A DNA stretch of 64,000 nt from JACDHG01 sp963811585 (GTDB taxonomy: Bacteria; Actinomycetota; Actinomycetes; Propionibacteriales; Nocardioidaceae): positions 124,001-188,000 of the forward strand of contig CAWERR010000008.1 in NCBI GenBank assembly GCA_963811585.1, given 5' to 3'. Numbering within the stretch: position 1 is the stretch's first letter; the number at the start of each line of letters is the position of its first letter. Under the pieces are notes generated by a model that worked only from the letters and a program-made list of their open reading frames with translations, was not told the origin of the DNA and made no database searches. The position numbers and the translations under genes were made by a program. Positions 26,581-35,309 of this stretch are shown here, one piece after another.

Positions 26581-28026
26581 ATGCGAAAGTCAGTTTCCGT
26601 CGGGCTTCTCGTCGTCCCGACTCTGGCCCTGGCCGCATTCGTCAGCCCAGCAGCCCCTGCACCACCAGCCGTCGATCGCCCGAACGTCGTCTTCATCCTG
26701 GTCGACGACGGGCGCCACGACGACCTCGTAGTCACGCCCGAGATCCAGGCCGAGATCGGGGATGCCGGTGCGACCTTCACGCAGTTCTACGCGCCGTTCC
26801 CGTTGTGCTGCCCAGCACGGGCGACGCTGCTGTCAGGTCAGTACGCCCACAACCATCAGGTGTTGGGGAACAACGCCCCACTCGGCGGTTTCACCAAGTT
26901 CGACGACACAACAACGTTGGCGACGTGGCTGAGCCCGACGTACACCACAGGGCTGATCGGCAAGTACCTGAACGAATACGTCCCGCCCTACAAACCCCCG
27001 GGCTGGGACGAGTGGATGGTTCCTCGCTCGATGTGGAACTACACGAGTGCGACGTGGAGCATCAACACCGGCACCGGCCCTCGCAATGTGAGCCACCCTG
27101 GCTACCAGACGGACACGATGGGCATGCTCGCCGAGGGGTTCATCAATCGCCACGCGAGAGACGTCGACCCCTTCTTCCTGTTCTTGTCGCTCGTCGCTCC
27201 ACACTCCGGTATCCCGGCTGATCCGGACGACGAAGACGTCGGTTTCCCGACGCCGTACGTCAAGCCGATCTATCGCGATCGGTTCGCCGGCAGCGCCAAC
27301 CGCCATCCCGCGTTCAACGAGGCAGACATCAGCGACAAGCCGGTGAGGCCCCCGCCGTTGACCGCGGACGAGATCATGGGGCTGAATGAGACCAACGCGC
27401 AACGGCGCGAGTCCTTGCTGTCTGTCGAGGACGCCACCCGCAGGGTCTTGAACGCACTGCGTGCCAACGGGCAGCTCGACAACACCTACGTCATCTTCAT
27501 GAGCGACAACGGGTATTTCCTGGGAGAGCACCGCATCCGCGCAGGCAAGGTGGCGCCCTACGACATCTCCAACAGGGTTCCGATGCTGGTGCGCGGACCC
27601 GGAATTGCACCCGGGACCACCGTCGACCAGATTTCCGCCCAGGTGGACTTCGCTGCGACCGTGCTCGCCATGACCGGCAACGAGGGCGTGAGCGGCAGTG
27701 CGAACACCGACGGGATCAACCTCCTGCCCTTCATGACGGATCCAGACGCGCAGACAACTCGAGAGGCGGTGGTTCTGGAGGCGGGCCCCGCGACGACCAC
27801 TTCGACTGACTACCGCTACCACGGTGTGCGCAGCGGCGACTGGAAGTACGTCGAACGATCGACCGGCCAGAAGGAGCTGTGCAACCTCCGGACCGACCCT
27901 CACGAACTAGGGAACGTGGCGGCACGACCCGGATTCACCCAGACCCCTGCGCAGCGCGATGCCCAGACTCAGATGAAGGCCCTGCTAGACCGTTACAGGT
28001 GGTGTTCTGGCGCTAACTGTAGGTAA
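26581..28026 (+). CDS. Secreted sulfatase (arylsulfatase / glucosamine-6-sulfatase type)
   Basis: 481 residues. A signal peptide (about 1-30) precedes NVVFILVDDGRHDDL, whose D42/D43 bind the calcium. The sulfatase signature is C76-C-P-A-R80, where C76 would be converted to formylglycine; the rest of the core shows the second metal/phosphate-binding region FMSDNGYFLGEHR. It should hydrolyse sulfate esters, perhaps on glycans, outside the cell. A GAGGAGGGG ribosome site precedes the ATG. The Tat-exported glycosidase-like gene follows 145 bases later, suggesting joint breakdown of a sulfated sugar polymer, which is inference. Base composition is visibly less GC-rich than flanks. Confidence 0.9.
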   Translation: MRKSVSVGLLVVPTLALAAFVSPAAPAPPAVDRPNVVFILVDDGRHDDLVVTPEIQAEIGDAGATFTQFYAPFPLCCPARATLLSGQYAHNHQVLGNNAPLGGFTKFDDTTTLATWLSPTYTTGLIGKYLNEYVPPYKPPGWDEWMVPRSMWNYTSATWSINTGTGPRNVSHPGYQTDTMGMLAEGFINRHARDVDPFFLFLSLVAPHSGIPADPDDEDVGFPTPYVKPIYRDRFAGSANRHPAFNEADISDKPVRPPPLTADEIMGLNETNAQRRESLLSVEDATRRVLNALRANGQLDNTYVIFMSDNGYFLGEHRIRAGKVAPYDISNRVPMLVRGPGIAPGTTVDQISAQVDFAATVLAMTGNEGVSGSANTDGINLLPFMTDPDAQTTREAVVLEAGPATTTSTDYRYHGVRSGDWKYVERSTGQKELCNLRTDPHELGNVAARPGFTQTPAQRDAQTQMKALLDRYRWCSGANCR

Positions 28027-28171
28027 TCAGCCTAGGCCCCGGCAGTGCTCAGAGCCCTTGCAGGTAAGGGATTCACGGATGCTTGGCTGGTGCGAAGGCG
28101 GTTCCCCCGGTTCGCCAGCAGGCGTACCGAACGATCTCGCCGTCCATGCGTTCAAGGGCTAGCATGGCGAC

Positions 28172-29461
28172 GTGTCTAAGTCCAACGGACCAGGCAAACC
28201 CGGGCTTTCGCGGAGAGAGTTGCTTGCCGCCGGTGTCGCGGGCTTGTCTGCTACCGCGGTTCCAGCACTCAGCGGCATCGGGGCCTCGAGTGCTTTCGCT
28301 GCCTTGCCCACCGTCCAGCCTCTCTCGTCGCACGCTGCGTTCTCCGCACTCGGAGTCGTCGCCCTTCCGCAGAAGGTGACCACTCCCTACCGGTTCGTCA
28401 GTCAGTGGATGGCCGCGTTGGCGCAGACTGGGTTCACCTACTTCAGGGGCAGGTACGATCACGAACTTTCGGCCACGGCACAGACCACGAGCGCGGCACG
28501 GACACACAACATCAGGTGGGGGATGACGGTCTGCCCCGACCTGTCTTTTCCTGATTCTCTGCTGGTCGATCGAATCAAGCACATCGCCGCAAACGCGGCA
28601 GACCGTTGTCTGTACATCGAAGGCATCAACGAACCCAACTACAACCGCTCAACAGGAACGGTTCCCTCAAACTGGGTGCCGCGGACCCTCGCCAAACAGC
28701 GGATCATCTGGCAGACGGTCAAGGGCGACGCACGCTTGTCGCACGTCAAGGTTCTCGGTCCCAAATTGCAGGCCGTTGTCGGCACTGAGAGCCACTACAG
28801 AGCCTTGGGTGAGGCCGGCATCGCGCAATACATGGAGATTGCCTCGCTGCCCTCCTATCCGTCCGGACTTCCCCCTTATCCCCTGCTTGACCAGCGGCTC
28901 AGCTGGGTCAGCCAGCACTGGGGCGGCAAACCTTCGTGGATCGCTGAGACCGGCTACACCAACGCACTGGCCGCGGCCGGGTCCACGAGCGTTCCAGAGG
29001 ACGTCGCGGGCATCTACGCACCAGCGCTCCTACTCGAGGCGGTGAAGCGGGGCTGCCGAATTGTGGTCTTCGAGCTGCTCGACAGCCCCAACCCAGCCAA
29101 CAACGACGTTCAGGACAACTACGGGATCTTCGCAATGCAAAGCGGTGAAGCACCGCCCTGGCGCTCGAAGCCGATTGCCAACGCTCTGCGCACCTTCCTA
29201 GCCGCGTTGAAGGACCCGGGGCCGGCATACGCCCCTGCCACGATCCAGCTGGCTGTGACTTCGCCGGCCAATGACGTGCAGAGCATCGTCACCGCGAAAC
29301 GAAGCGGCAGCGCAACGGTGCACATCAGGCGCGCCAAGAGCTGTTGGAATCCCGAAACCAAGAGGCGGATTGCCGTACCTGAGGTGGCGGTCAGGATTCA
29401 GACTCCGCAAAGCACCCGCACCGTCATGGTGGACCACCACCTTCGCTCGATTCCTCTGTAG
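28172..29461 (+). CDS. Tat-exported TIM-barrel glycosidase-like protein (paralog of 55599-56843)
   Basis: 429 residues from a GTG. The twin-arginine leader LSRRELLAAGVAGLSA (about 12-27) ends near ASSAFA. The body looks like a clan GH-A (beta/alpha)8 barrel: E154 in EGINEPNYN is placed as acid/base and E259 in SWIAETGYTN as nucleophile, 105 residues apart. A C-terminal beta domain (about 345-429) follows. The family has no characterised member I can name. A second copy with the same NEPN and ETGYN motifs and the same C-terminal layout is at 55599. It follows the sulfatase, in the same lower-GC patch. Confidence 0.75.
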   Translation: MSKSNGPGKPGLSRRELLAAGVAGLSATAVPALSGIGASSAFAALPTVQPLSSHAAFSALGVVALPQKVTTPYRFVSQWMAALAQTGFTYFRGRYDHELSATAQTTSAARTHNIRWGMTVCPDLSFPDSLLVDRIKHIAANAADRCLYIEGINEPNYNRSTGTVPSNWVPRTLAKQRIIWQTVKGDARLSHVKVLGPKLQAVVGTESHYRALGEAGIAQYMEIASLPSYPSGLPPYPLLDQRLSWVSQHWGGKPSWIAETGYTNALAAAGSTSVPEDVAGIYAPALLLEAVKRGCRIVVFELLDSPNPANNDVQDNYGIFAMQSGEAPPWRSKPIANALRTFLAALKDPGPAYAPATIQLAVTSPANDVQSIVTAKRSGSATVHIRRAKSCWNPETKRRIAVPEVAVRIQTPQSTRTVMVDHHLRSIPL

Positions 29462-29615
29462 CAGCCCGGCCACCGGTCCCGCGACCGGCGAAGGTCCCGA
29501 CACAGGCAGGCACGGAAAGCGTGTTGGCTCCCATCCGCCTCGTCAACTGACAACTGTTTGCGAGACACCGCGCCCCGGTGGTGTCGCATGCCGTGCTTTG
29601 CTTTAGGTTCGGCAC

Positions 29616-30755
29616 GTGTTGGTCGCAGTCGTGAGGGAGACCCTCGACGGCGAGGCGCGGGTCGCGATGGTGCCCGAGCTCGTGTCGCAAGCTGACCGCG
29701 ATCGGGTACGACGTCGCGGTCGAGCCCGGATGCCGGCGCGGCGCGCGCAGTTCTCCGACGACGAGTACGCCGAGGCGGGAGCGCATCGTCGACGCCGACG
29801 CCCTCGAGCACGCCGACGTCGTGCTGTCCGTCCAGCCGCTGACAAGCGCCGCAGGTGCGCGCGCTCCGTGCCAGGGCGCGTCGACGATCTCCTTCCTCGC
29901 CGACGAGCCAGTCGCTCGACCTGCGTCGGCCGAGCGCCGCGACCTGCAGCATCACGACGTTCGCGATGGAGCTGGTGCCGCGGATCTCGCGCGCCCAGTC
30001 GATGGACGCGCTCAGCTCGCAGGCGCTGGTCGCCGGCTACCGCTGCGCGATCGTCGCGGCCGGTCTGCTTCGGCGGTTCTTCCCGCTGAACATGACGGCC
30101 GCAGGCACCGTCCCGCCGGCCGAGGTCGTCGTGCTCGGCGCCGGCGTCGCCGGGCTGCAGGCGATCGCGACCTCGCAAGCGGCTCGGGTGCAGTCGTCAA
30201 GGCGTACGACGTCCGGGCCGCCGCCGCCGAGGAGATCCGGTCGATGGGCGCGGTCGCGATCGAGCTCGAGCTCGACACGCTCGAGGGTGCCGGCGGCTAC
30301 GCCCGCGAGATGACCGAGGACCGGGCGGAGCGGCAGCGCGAGCTGCTGACGCCGTACATCGCTGCCGCCGATGCGCTCATCACGACCGCGGCGGTGCCCG
30401 GGCGGCAGGCGCCGATGCTGGTGACGGCGGCGATGGTCGAGCAGATGAAGCCCGGGCTCGGTGGTCGTCGACCTGGCCGCGGAGTCGGGCGGAAACGTCG
30501 AGGGCTCGGTGCCCGGCGAGTGTCGTGCAGGTCGGCGACGCGCAGGTCTGGGGCGCGTCGAACGTGCCGAGCCAGATGCCCGGCCCGGCCAGCAAGCTCG
30601 TACGCGCAGAACCTCGTCAACATCGTCGCCTTGATGACCGGCGACGAGGGGCTTCGCGCCGGACTTCGACGACGAGATCGTGGCCGGATTGCGTGACGCA
30701 TGCGGGCGAGATCACTCACGAACCAACCCGTGAGGCCCTGGAGGACCGTGCATGA
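29616..30755 (+). pseudogene. pntA: NAD(P) transhydrogenase subunit alpha part 1, several frameshifts
   Basis: The soluble NAD-binding dI component of proton-translocating transhydrogenase. Pieces in three frames line up in order: VAVVRETLDGEARVAMVPELV at the GTG 29616, FSDDEYAEAG, ADVVLSVQPL, STISFLPTSQSLDL, FAMELVPRISRAQSMDALSS, the Rossmann segment VVVLGAGVAGLQAIATS, AYDVRAAAAEEIRSMGA, DALITTAAVPGRQAPMLV, and AQNLVNIVALMTGDEG to the end EALEDRA. At least six single-base shifts are needed. The stop overlaps the ATG of the next subunit (ATGA at 30752). It pairs with pntA2 and pntB to move hydride between NADH and NADP using proton motive force. Confidence 0.85.
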
Positions 30756-31052
30756 GTGAAGCCGACCTGATCTGGCTGACGATCTTCGTGCTGAGCGTGT
30801 TCGTCGGCATCGAGGTGATCTCGAAGGTCTCCTCGACCCTGCACACGCCGCTGATGTCGGGAGCCAACGCGATCCACGGCGTGATCCTGGTCGGCGCGAT
30901 CCTGGTCACGGGCATCGCCGAGTCAACACCGTCGCGACTCGGTCGTCGGGTTGGTCGCCATCGTGCTGGCCACCGTCAACATGGTCGGCGGCTTCGTGGT
31001 GACCGACCGGATGCTGCAGATGTTCGTCCGGCGGAAGGAGCCGCGCGCATGA
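30752..31052 (+). pseudogene. pntA2: NAD(P) transhydrogenase subunit alpha part 2 (membrane), one frameshift
   Basis: Short membrane subunit of the split transhydrogenase. The ATG 30752 opens DLIWLTIFVLSVFVGIEVIS and the classic HTPLMSGANAIHGVILVGAI; the frame slips near 30925 and the correct continuation VGLVAIVLATVNMVGGFVVT, then RMLQMFVRRKEPRA ends at 31052, overlapping pntB by ATGA. With three membrane helices it forms part of the proton channel (dII) with PntB. One base shift separates it from an intact gene. Confidence 0.85.
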
Positions 31053-32436
31053 GCGGCACCACTGCCGGGCTGCTCTACCTCGTCGCGGCCGTCTGCTTCA
31101 TCCTTGCGCTCAAGGGGTTGTCGTCGCCGAAGACCGCACGCAACGGCAACCTGCTCGGCGCCGCTGGTGCGGTGCTTGCCACCGTCACGGTGCTCTTCGC
31201 CGACGACCTCGACCACCTTGCGCTGATCCTGATCGCGATCGCTGTCGGGACCGTGATCGGCGTCGTCGGCGCGCAGCGGGTGCAGATGACCCAGATGCCG
31301 CAGCTGGTGGCGCTGTTCAACGGCGTCGGCGGCGGCGCGGCGGCACTGGTGGCGTTGCTGGAGCTGCACGAGATCGCCGGGCTCGTCGGCGGCTCCGACG
31401 TACCGGCCTTCGACCTTGTGCGCGACGGCGTTCACGATCGTGGTCGGCGCGGTCAGCTTCTCCGGGTCGATGGTGACTTTCGCCAAGCTGCAGGAGCTGA
31501 TGACGACCCGGCCGGTGATCTTCCCGGGGCTACCCGTGCGCGTTCGTCGCCGCGATCGTGGCCTGTCGTCTTCGTCTGTCCTATGGTCGTCGACCACGGC
31601 TGTGGGTCGGGATCGTGCTCGCCGTGGTCGGCCTCGTGCTCGGTGTCCTGCTGGTGCTGCCGGTCGGCGGCGCCGACGTGCCGATCGTCATCTCGCTGCT
31701 CAACGCGTTCACCGGTCTGACGGTCGCCGCCGGCGGCTACGTGCTCGGCAACACTTTGCTGCTCATCGCCGGCACGCTGGTCGGCGCGTCCGGAACGCTG
31801 CTGACCAAGCTGATGGCGACGGCGATGGGCCGGTCGGTCTTCAACATCCTGTTCGGTGCGCTCAAGGGCGGCTCGACCCTCGGCTCGTCAGAGGCGTCCG
31901 ACCGTCCGGTCCGGTCGGCCGGCCCGCAGGACGTCGCGATCCTGCTCGGGTACGCCAACCGGGTCATCATCGTGCCCGGCTACGGGCTGGCGGTGGCGCA
32001 GGCCCAGCACACGTTGCGCGAGCTCGTCGACGTGCTGGGCGAGAAGGGCATCAAGGTCGACTACGCGATCCACCCGGTCGCGGGTCGGATGCCTGGCCAC
32101 ATGAACGTGCTGCTCGCCGAGGCGCAGGTGCCGTACGAGCAGCTGAGCGAGATGGACGACATCAACGGCGAGTTCAAGCAGACCGACGTGGTGCTCGTCG
32201 TCGGTGCGAACGACGTCGTCAACCCGGCGGCCAAGACCACGCCCGGGGCGCCGATCTACGGGATGCCGATCCTGGAGGTGGACGAGGCCAGGCAGGTGGT
32301 CTTCATGAAGCGGTCGATGCGGCCGGGCTTCGCCGGCATCGAGAACGAGCTGCTCTTCGACCCGAAGACCACGCTGCTGTTCGGCGACGCCAAGGACACC
32401 ATGAGCAAGCTCCTCTCCGCCGTCAAATCCCTCTGA
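31049..32436 (+). pseudogene. pntB: NAD(P) transhydrogenase subunit beta, two or more frameshifts
   Basis: About 460 residues when the frames are joined. The N-terminal half is membrane (LLYLVAAVCFILALKGLSSP, GAAGAVLATVTVLFADDL, IVVGAVSFSGSMVTFAKLQE, WVGIVLAVVGLVLGVLLVL); the C-terminal dIII NADP-binding domain is intact from about 31900: VIIVPGYGLAVAQAQHTLRE, HPVAGRMPGHMNVLLAEA, VLVVGANDVVNPAAKTTPG, KRSMRPGFAGIENELLF and the end DTMSKLLSAVKSL. Frames change near 31425 and in 31535-31600. It is the last gene of the pnt operon and is followed by a tandem hairpin. Confidence 0.88.
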
Positions 32437-32467
32437 GCCGCCTGGCTTGCCTTCCGCCCTCCCGCGT

Positions 32468-32508
32468 TTGCCTTGTTCACAAGGCGGATTGCCTTGTTCA
32501 CAAGGCAA
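32468..32508. repeat. Two identical hairpins 21 bases apart after pntB
   Basis: TTGCCTTGTTCACAAGGC occurs at 32468 and again at 32489. Each has the arms GCCTTG and CAAGGC around TTCA; in the second, TTGCCTTG pairs with CAAGGCAA over 8 bp. They begin 31 bases after the pntB stop. They could act as a terminator or as a double operator for the gene at 32653; no run of T follows. Confidence 0.6.
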
Positions 32509-32652
32509 ATTCGCCTCGGCGACAGTGCATGCTGCCTCATGCACCTCGCGGCGTGGAGAGGCAGCGTCGGGACGCGGCGAGATACGGCTGCTTCGGTATC
32601 CTCGACTGTGGGAGGGAGACGTTGTCCCATCACATGACTGGAGGCGTTTCCC

Positions 32653-32796
32653 ATGGATTCAGACCACCAGCAGTACGACGGCCCGGAGGATCCCGAAGAC
32701 ACCAAGAGCAAGGCGATCGCCTACCTCGCTCTGGGCCTCGTCGTGGTCGTGCTCCTCTTCTTCGTCGCGACCGGGCGGGTCGAGATCTTCGGCTAG
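32653..32796 (+). CDS. Small single-pass membrane protein (47 aa)
   Basis: A short gene: the ATG at 32653 opens MDSDHQQYDGPEDPEDTKSK, an acidic soluble start, followed by one hydrophobic helix (AYLALGLVVVVLLFFVATG) and a short tail ending EIFG. GACTGGAGG lies about 9 bases upstream of the ATG. Small proteins with an acidic N-terminus and one C-terminal anchor are common in actinobacteria; no function is known. It converges with upp, 17 bases away. Confidence 0.65.
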   Translation: MDSDHQQYDGPEDPEDTKSKAIAYLALGLVVVVLLFFVATGRVEIFG

Positions 32797-32813
32797 GCGC
32801 GGTCGCCCGAGGG

Positions 32814-33456
32814 TCAGCCGACGACGCCGTAGAGGCGGTCGCCGGCGTCGCCGAGGCCGGGGACGATGTAGCCCTTCTCGTTGAGCTTCTCGTCCATCGC
32901 GGCGGTCACGATCGTGACCGGGATGTCGAGGCCCTCGAGCTCCTTCTCCAGCCGCGCGCAGCCCTCGGGGGCGGCCAGCAGGCAGATCGCGGTGATGTGG
33001 TCGGCGCCGCGGTCGACGAGGAAGTGGATCGCCGCCGCCAGCGTCCCGCCGGTCGCCAGCATCGGGTCGAGCAGGTAGCACTGCCGCCCGGACAGGTCGT
33101 CGGGGAGCCGCTCGGCGTACGTCGACGCCTTGAGGGTGTCCTCGTCGCGGATCATCCCGAGGAAGCCCACCTCGGCCGTCGGCAGCAGCCGCACCATGCC
33201 CTCGAGCATGCCGAGCCCGGCCCGCAGGATCGGCACGACGAGCGGCTTCGGGGAGGCGAGCTTGGTGCCCCTGCGTCGGCGCGACCGGGGTCACGATGCT
33301 GACCGGCTCGGTGCGGACCTCGCGGGTCGCCTCGTAGGCCAGCAGCGTCACGAGCTCCTCGGCCAGCCGCCGGAACGTCGGCGAGTCGGTGTTCTCGTCC
33401 CGCAGGACGGTGAGCTTGTGGGCGACGAGCGGGTGGTCGATGACGAGTGTCTGCAT
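32814..33456 (-). pseudogene. upp: Uracil phosphoribosyltransferase, one frameshift
   Basis: The enzyme makes UMP from uracil and PRPP for pyrimidine salvage. The N-terminal frame from the ATG 33456 gives MQTLVIDHPLVAHKLTVLRD and VSIVTPVAPTQG; the C-terminal frame gives MPILRAGLGMLEGM, the PRPP-binding loop LLDPMLATGGTLAAA and the uracil-binding end GYIVPGLGDAGDRLYG. The break is at a GGGG run near 33263; dropping one G restores TQGTKLASPKPLVVPILRAG. Total length about 212 residues, as usual. A likely sequence error, since the rest is perfectly conserved. Confidence 0.9.
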
Positions 33457-33556
33457 GGTGCCCAACCTAGGCGATGCGCGCGATCGACGACGGCATAGGC
33501 GTGCCGACTGACGCACGAGCTCGCTACGCGCAGTGCCGATCTGTCACCATCGAGAT

Positions 33557-34061
33557 ATGAGCCCGATGGATGCCGAGTCGGCAGCCGCCATCGACTTCGC
33601 CGTCGCCGCGTACCGCGACGACGGGGAGTGGACGCGTGTCGCCGCTGCCGCCGCGCGCGGCGACCGAGCTCGACGTGCTCGTGCACGCGCTCGGCCAGCT
33701 GCCGTCCGACGTCGGGACGATCGGCATGGTGAGCGTCGACGAGGACTTCTTCGTGCTGGCTCGCGTCGTCCGGCGGAGCCATGTCCGGCTGCTGCTGTCC
33801 GATGTCGGCGCCGCCACCGAGTCGCCGCTGGCGCTGGCCGTGCGTCGAGCGGCTCGAGCTGCCGCCGCCCGACGATGACGACGACCAGATCCAGCCGGCC
33901 GGCGACCTCGGCACTGCTGAGCGACCTCGGCCTGACCGCGATGGAGCTCGGCGCGCTGTGCGACGACCAGGAGCTGTACCCCGACGAGATCTTGGCGACA
34001 TCGCCGAGCGGCTCGGCTTCGGCCGCGACTTCGAGAGCTGCTCGACACGGTCCTGGCCTAG
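33557..34061 (+). pseudogene. tRNA adenosine deaminase-associated protein, several frameshifts
   Basis: A conserved actinobacterial protein named for its constant place beside tadA; its role is unknown. Pieces in order: MDAESAAAIDFAVAAYRDDG at the start (ATG 33557), ELDVLVHALGQLPSDVGTIG, MVSVDEDFFVLARVV, VRLLLSDVGAATESPLA, LSDLGLTAMELGALCDDQEL, YPDEILGDIAERLGFGRDFE, ending LDTVLA at 34061. About five one-base shifts interrupt it within 500 bases. It lies 48 bases before tadA on the same strand. Confidence 0.8.
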
Positions 34062-34109
34062 GTCGGCGGCTTCCCAGCACGTCGCCGAGCGCGTGCGTAC
34101 GACGACGTG

Positions 34110-34544
34110 ATGCGGCAGCGCTCATCGAGGTCGCGCGTGCAGGCCGCGACGTCAGCCGACGTGCCGGTCGGGGCGCTCGTGCTCGATGCGCGAGGGCGCG
34201 TGCTCGTCGTCGGCCCACAACGAGCGCGAGGCGACGCACGACCCGACGGCCCACGCCGAGGTGGTCGCGATCCGCGCGCGGCGCAGCGGCTGGGCAGCTG
34301 GCGGCTCGACGGCTGCACGCTCGTGGTCACGCTCGAGCCGTGCACGATGTGTGCCGGCGCGATCGTGCTGGCGCGGCTCGACCGGGTGGTGTTCGGCGCG
34401 TACGACGCGAAGGCGGGCGCGGTGGGCTCGCTCTGGGACGTGGTCCGCGACCGGCGGCTCAACCACCGCCCCGAGGTCATCGGCGGGGTGCTCGCAGACG
34501 AGACGGGTGCGCTGCTGCGGGAGTTCTTCGACCGCCACCGGTGA
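34110..34544 (+). pseudogene. tadA: tRNA-specific adenosine deaminase, several frameshifts
   Basis: TadA turns the wobble adenosine of tRNA-Arg(ACG) into inosine. The zinc-site motifs are present but in different frames: HAE in DPTAHAEVVAIRA, and TLEPCTMCAGAIVLARLDR with PCxxC in the main frame, then VVFGAYDAKAGAVGSLWDV and the end LLREFFDRHR. Segments ADVPVGALVLDARGRVLVVG and HNEREATHDP complete the front. Three or four single-base shifts lie between 34115 and 34280; the start may be a GTG near 34093 if another base is missing. Because the gene is normally essential, these breaks are almost certainly sequence errors. It is followed by tRNA-Ser. Confidence 0.87.
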
Positions 34545-34605
34545 GGCGTCCGACGGCGGTCGGCGCGATTTCCGAGCCGCCTGGTCTCCGGTAACCTAGC
34601 TGCGC

Positions 34606-34695
34606 GGTGGCGTGTCCGAGCGGCCTAAGGAGCACGCCTCGAAAGCGTGTGTGGGTGCAAGCCCACCGTGGGTTCAAATCCCACCGCCACCGCCA
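34606..34695 (+). tRNA. tRNA-Ser (anticodon CGA)
   Basis: Acceptor arm GGTGGCG (34606-34612) pairs with CGCCACC (34685-34691), with discriminator G and an encoded CCA. The anticodon stem CACGC/GCGTG closes the loop CTCGAAA, giving anticodon CGA at 34640-34642. A long variable arm (TGGGTGCAAGCCCA) marks a class II serine tRNA, and the T-arm is GTGGG-TTCAAAT-CCCAC. It reads UCG codons. It sits just after tadA, and its 3' end is overlapped on the other strand by the end of the membrane gene at 34674. Confidence 0.95.
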
Positions 34696-35309
34696 TACTT
34701 GACGGCTCTCTGCAGGTGAGCTTGAGATCGTGACCGCTCGCGTGACGAGAGGACGAACGTGAGCGTCGCCGCGGCAATCACGGCCGCCCACCAGCCGCCA
34801 TGCGCCGGGTCTTCCGGGCTTCTGACCAGCCAAGTGACGTGCAGCATCGGCTGCAGGATCAGCACCCCGACAAAGATCAACGCGCCGGCTGAACTCACCA
34901 AGTTGCCTGGCTCGGACTCGCCATGTCGGGCGGTGACTGCGGACACGGCAACAGCCAGGCAGGCCAGGCCTGCGGTTTCCCACGCTAGGGCTGGGAGAGG
35001 AGCCGACGGGGACCACTGCAGCAGCAGCCCGGCCCATACGACCCCACCGATGGCAATGACTGCGAACCCGGCCAGGACGCGGGCTGTGCGACGCCGAAGC
35101 AACGACCCGGGGACGACATCGGTCATTGCTTTTGCTTCGTCGTCGAGTACATAGGCGGCGCCCGCCGCGAGGACGAGGACGACCGGCTGGAGCAGGAAGA
35201 CGGGGATTTCGTCGCCGCGCATGATCGTCGCCAACACACCGAGCAGAAAGATCGCCGCGCAAGTGGAGACGAGCACCGGAACGACTGGTCGCAGCAGGTA
35301 GCCGGTCAT
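34674..35309 (-). CDS. Membrane protein of the ECF-linked ABC operon
   Basis: 211 residues with about six membrane segments (VVPVLVSTCAAIFLLGVLAT, FLLQPVVLVLAAGAAYVL, VLAGFAVIAIGGVVWAGLLL, ACLAVAVSAV, LIFVGVLILQPMLHVTW, WWAAVIAAATLTFVLSS). Start at the ATG 35309, which overlaps the stop of the preceding permease (ATGA). It probably forms a second membrane component of the ABC system. The last codons (KYGGGGGI) run 22 bases into the 3' end of tRNA-Ser on the opposite strand, so the natural C-terminus may have been altered at that junction. Confidence 0.7.
   Translation of the reverse strand: MTGYLLRPVVPVLVSTCAAIFLLGVLATIMRGDEIPVFLLQPVVLVLAAGAAYVLDDEAKAMTDVVPGSLLRRRTARVLAGFAVIAIGGVVWAGLLLQWSPSAPLPALAWETAGLACLAVAVSAVTARHGESEPGNLVSSAGALIFVGVLILQPMLHVTWLVRSPEDPAHGGWWAAVIAAATLTFVLSSRERSRSQAHLQRAVKYGGGGGI

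Noticed and set aside
26833..27903. 356-codon minus-strand frame within the sulfatase
   Set aside because: The plus strand has signal peptide, CxPxR and metal motifs; the antisense frame has none.
29616..32436. Programmed frameshifting in pnt genes
   Set aside because: Too many shifts in both directions and no repeated slippery site; sequence errors are simpler.
31416..33302. 628-codon plus-strand open frame across pntB and upp
   Set aside because: It is a patchwork of out-of-frame pntB and antisense upp; only short stretches are coding.
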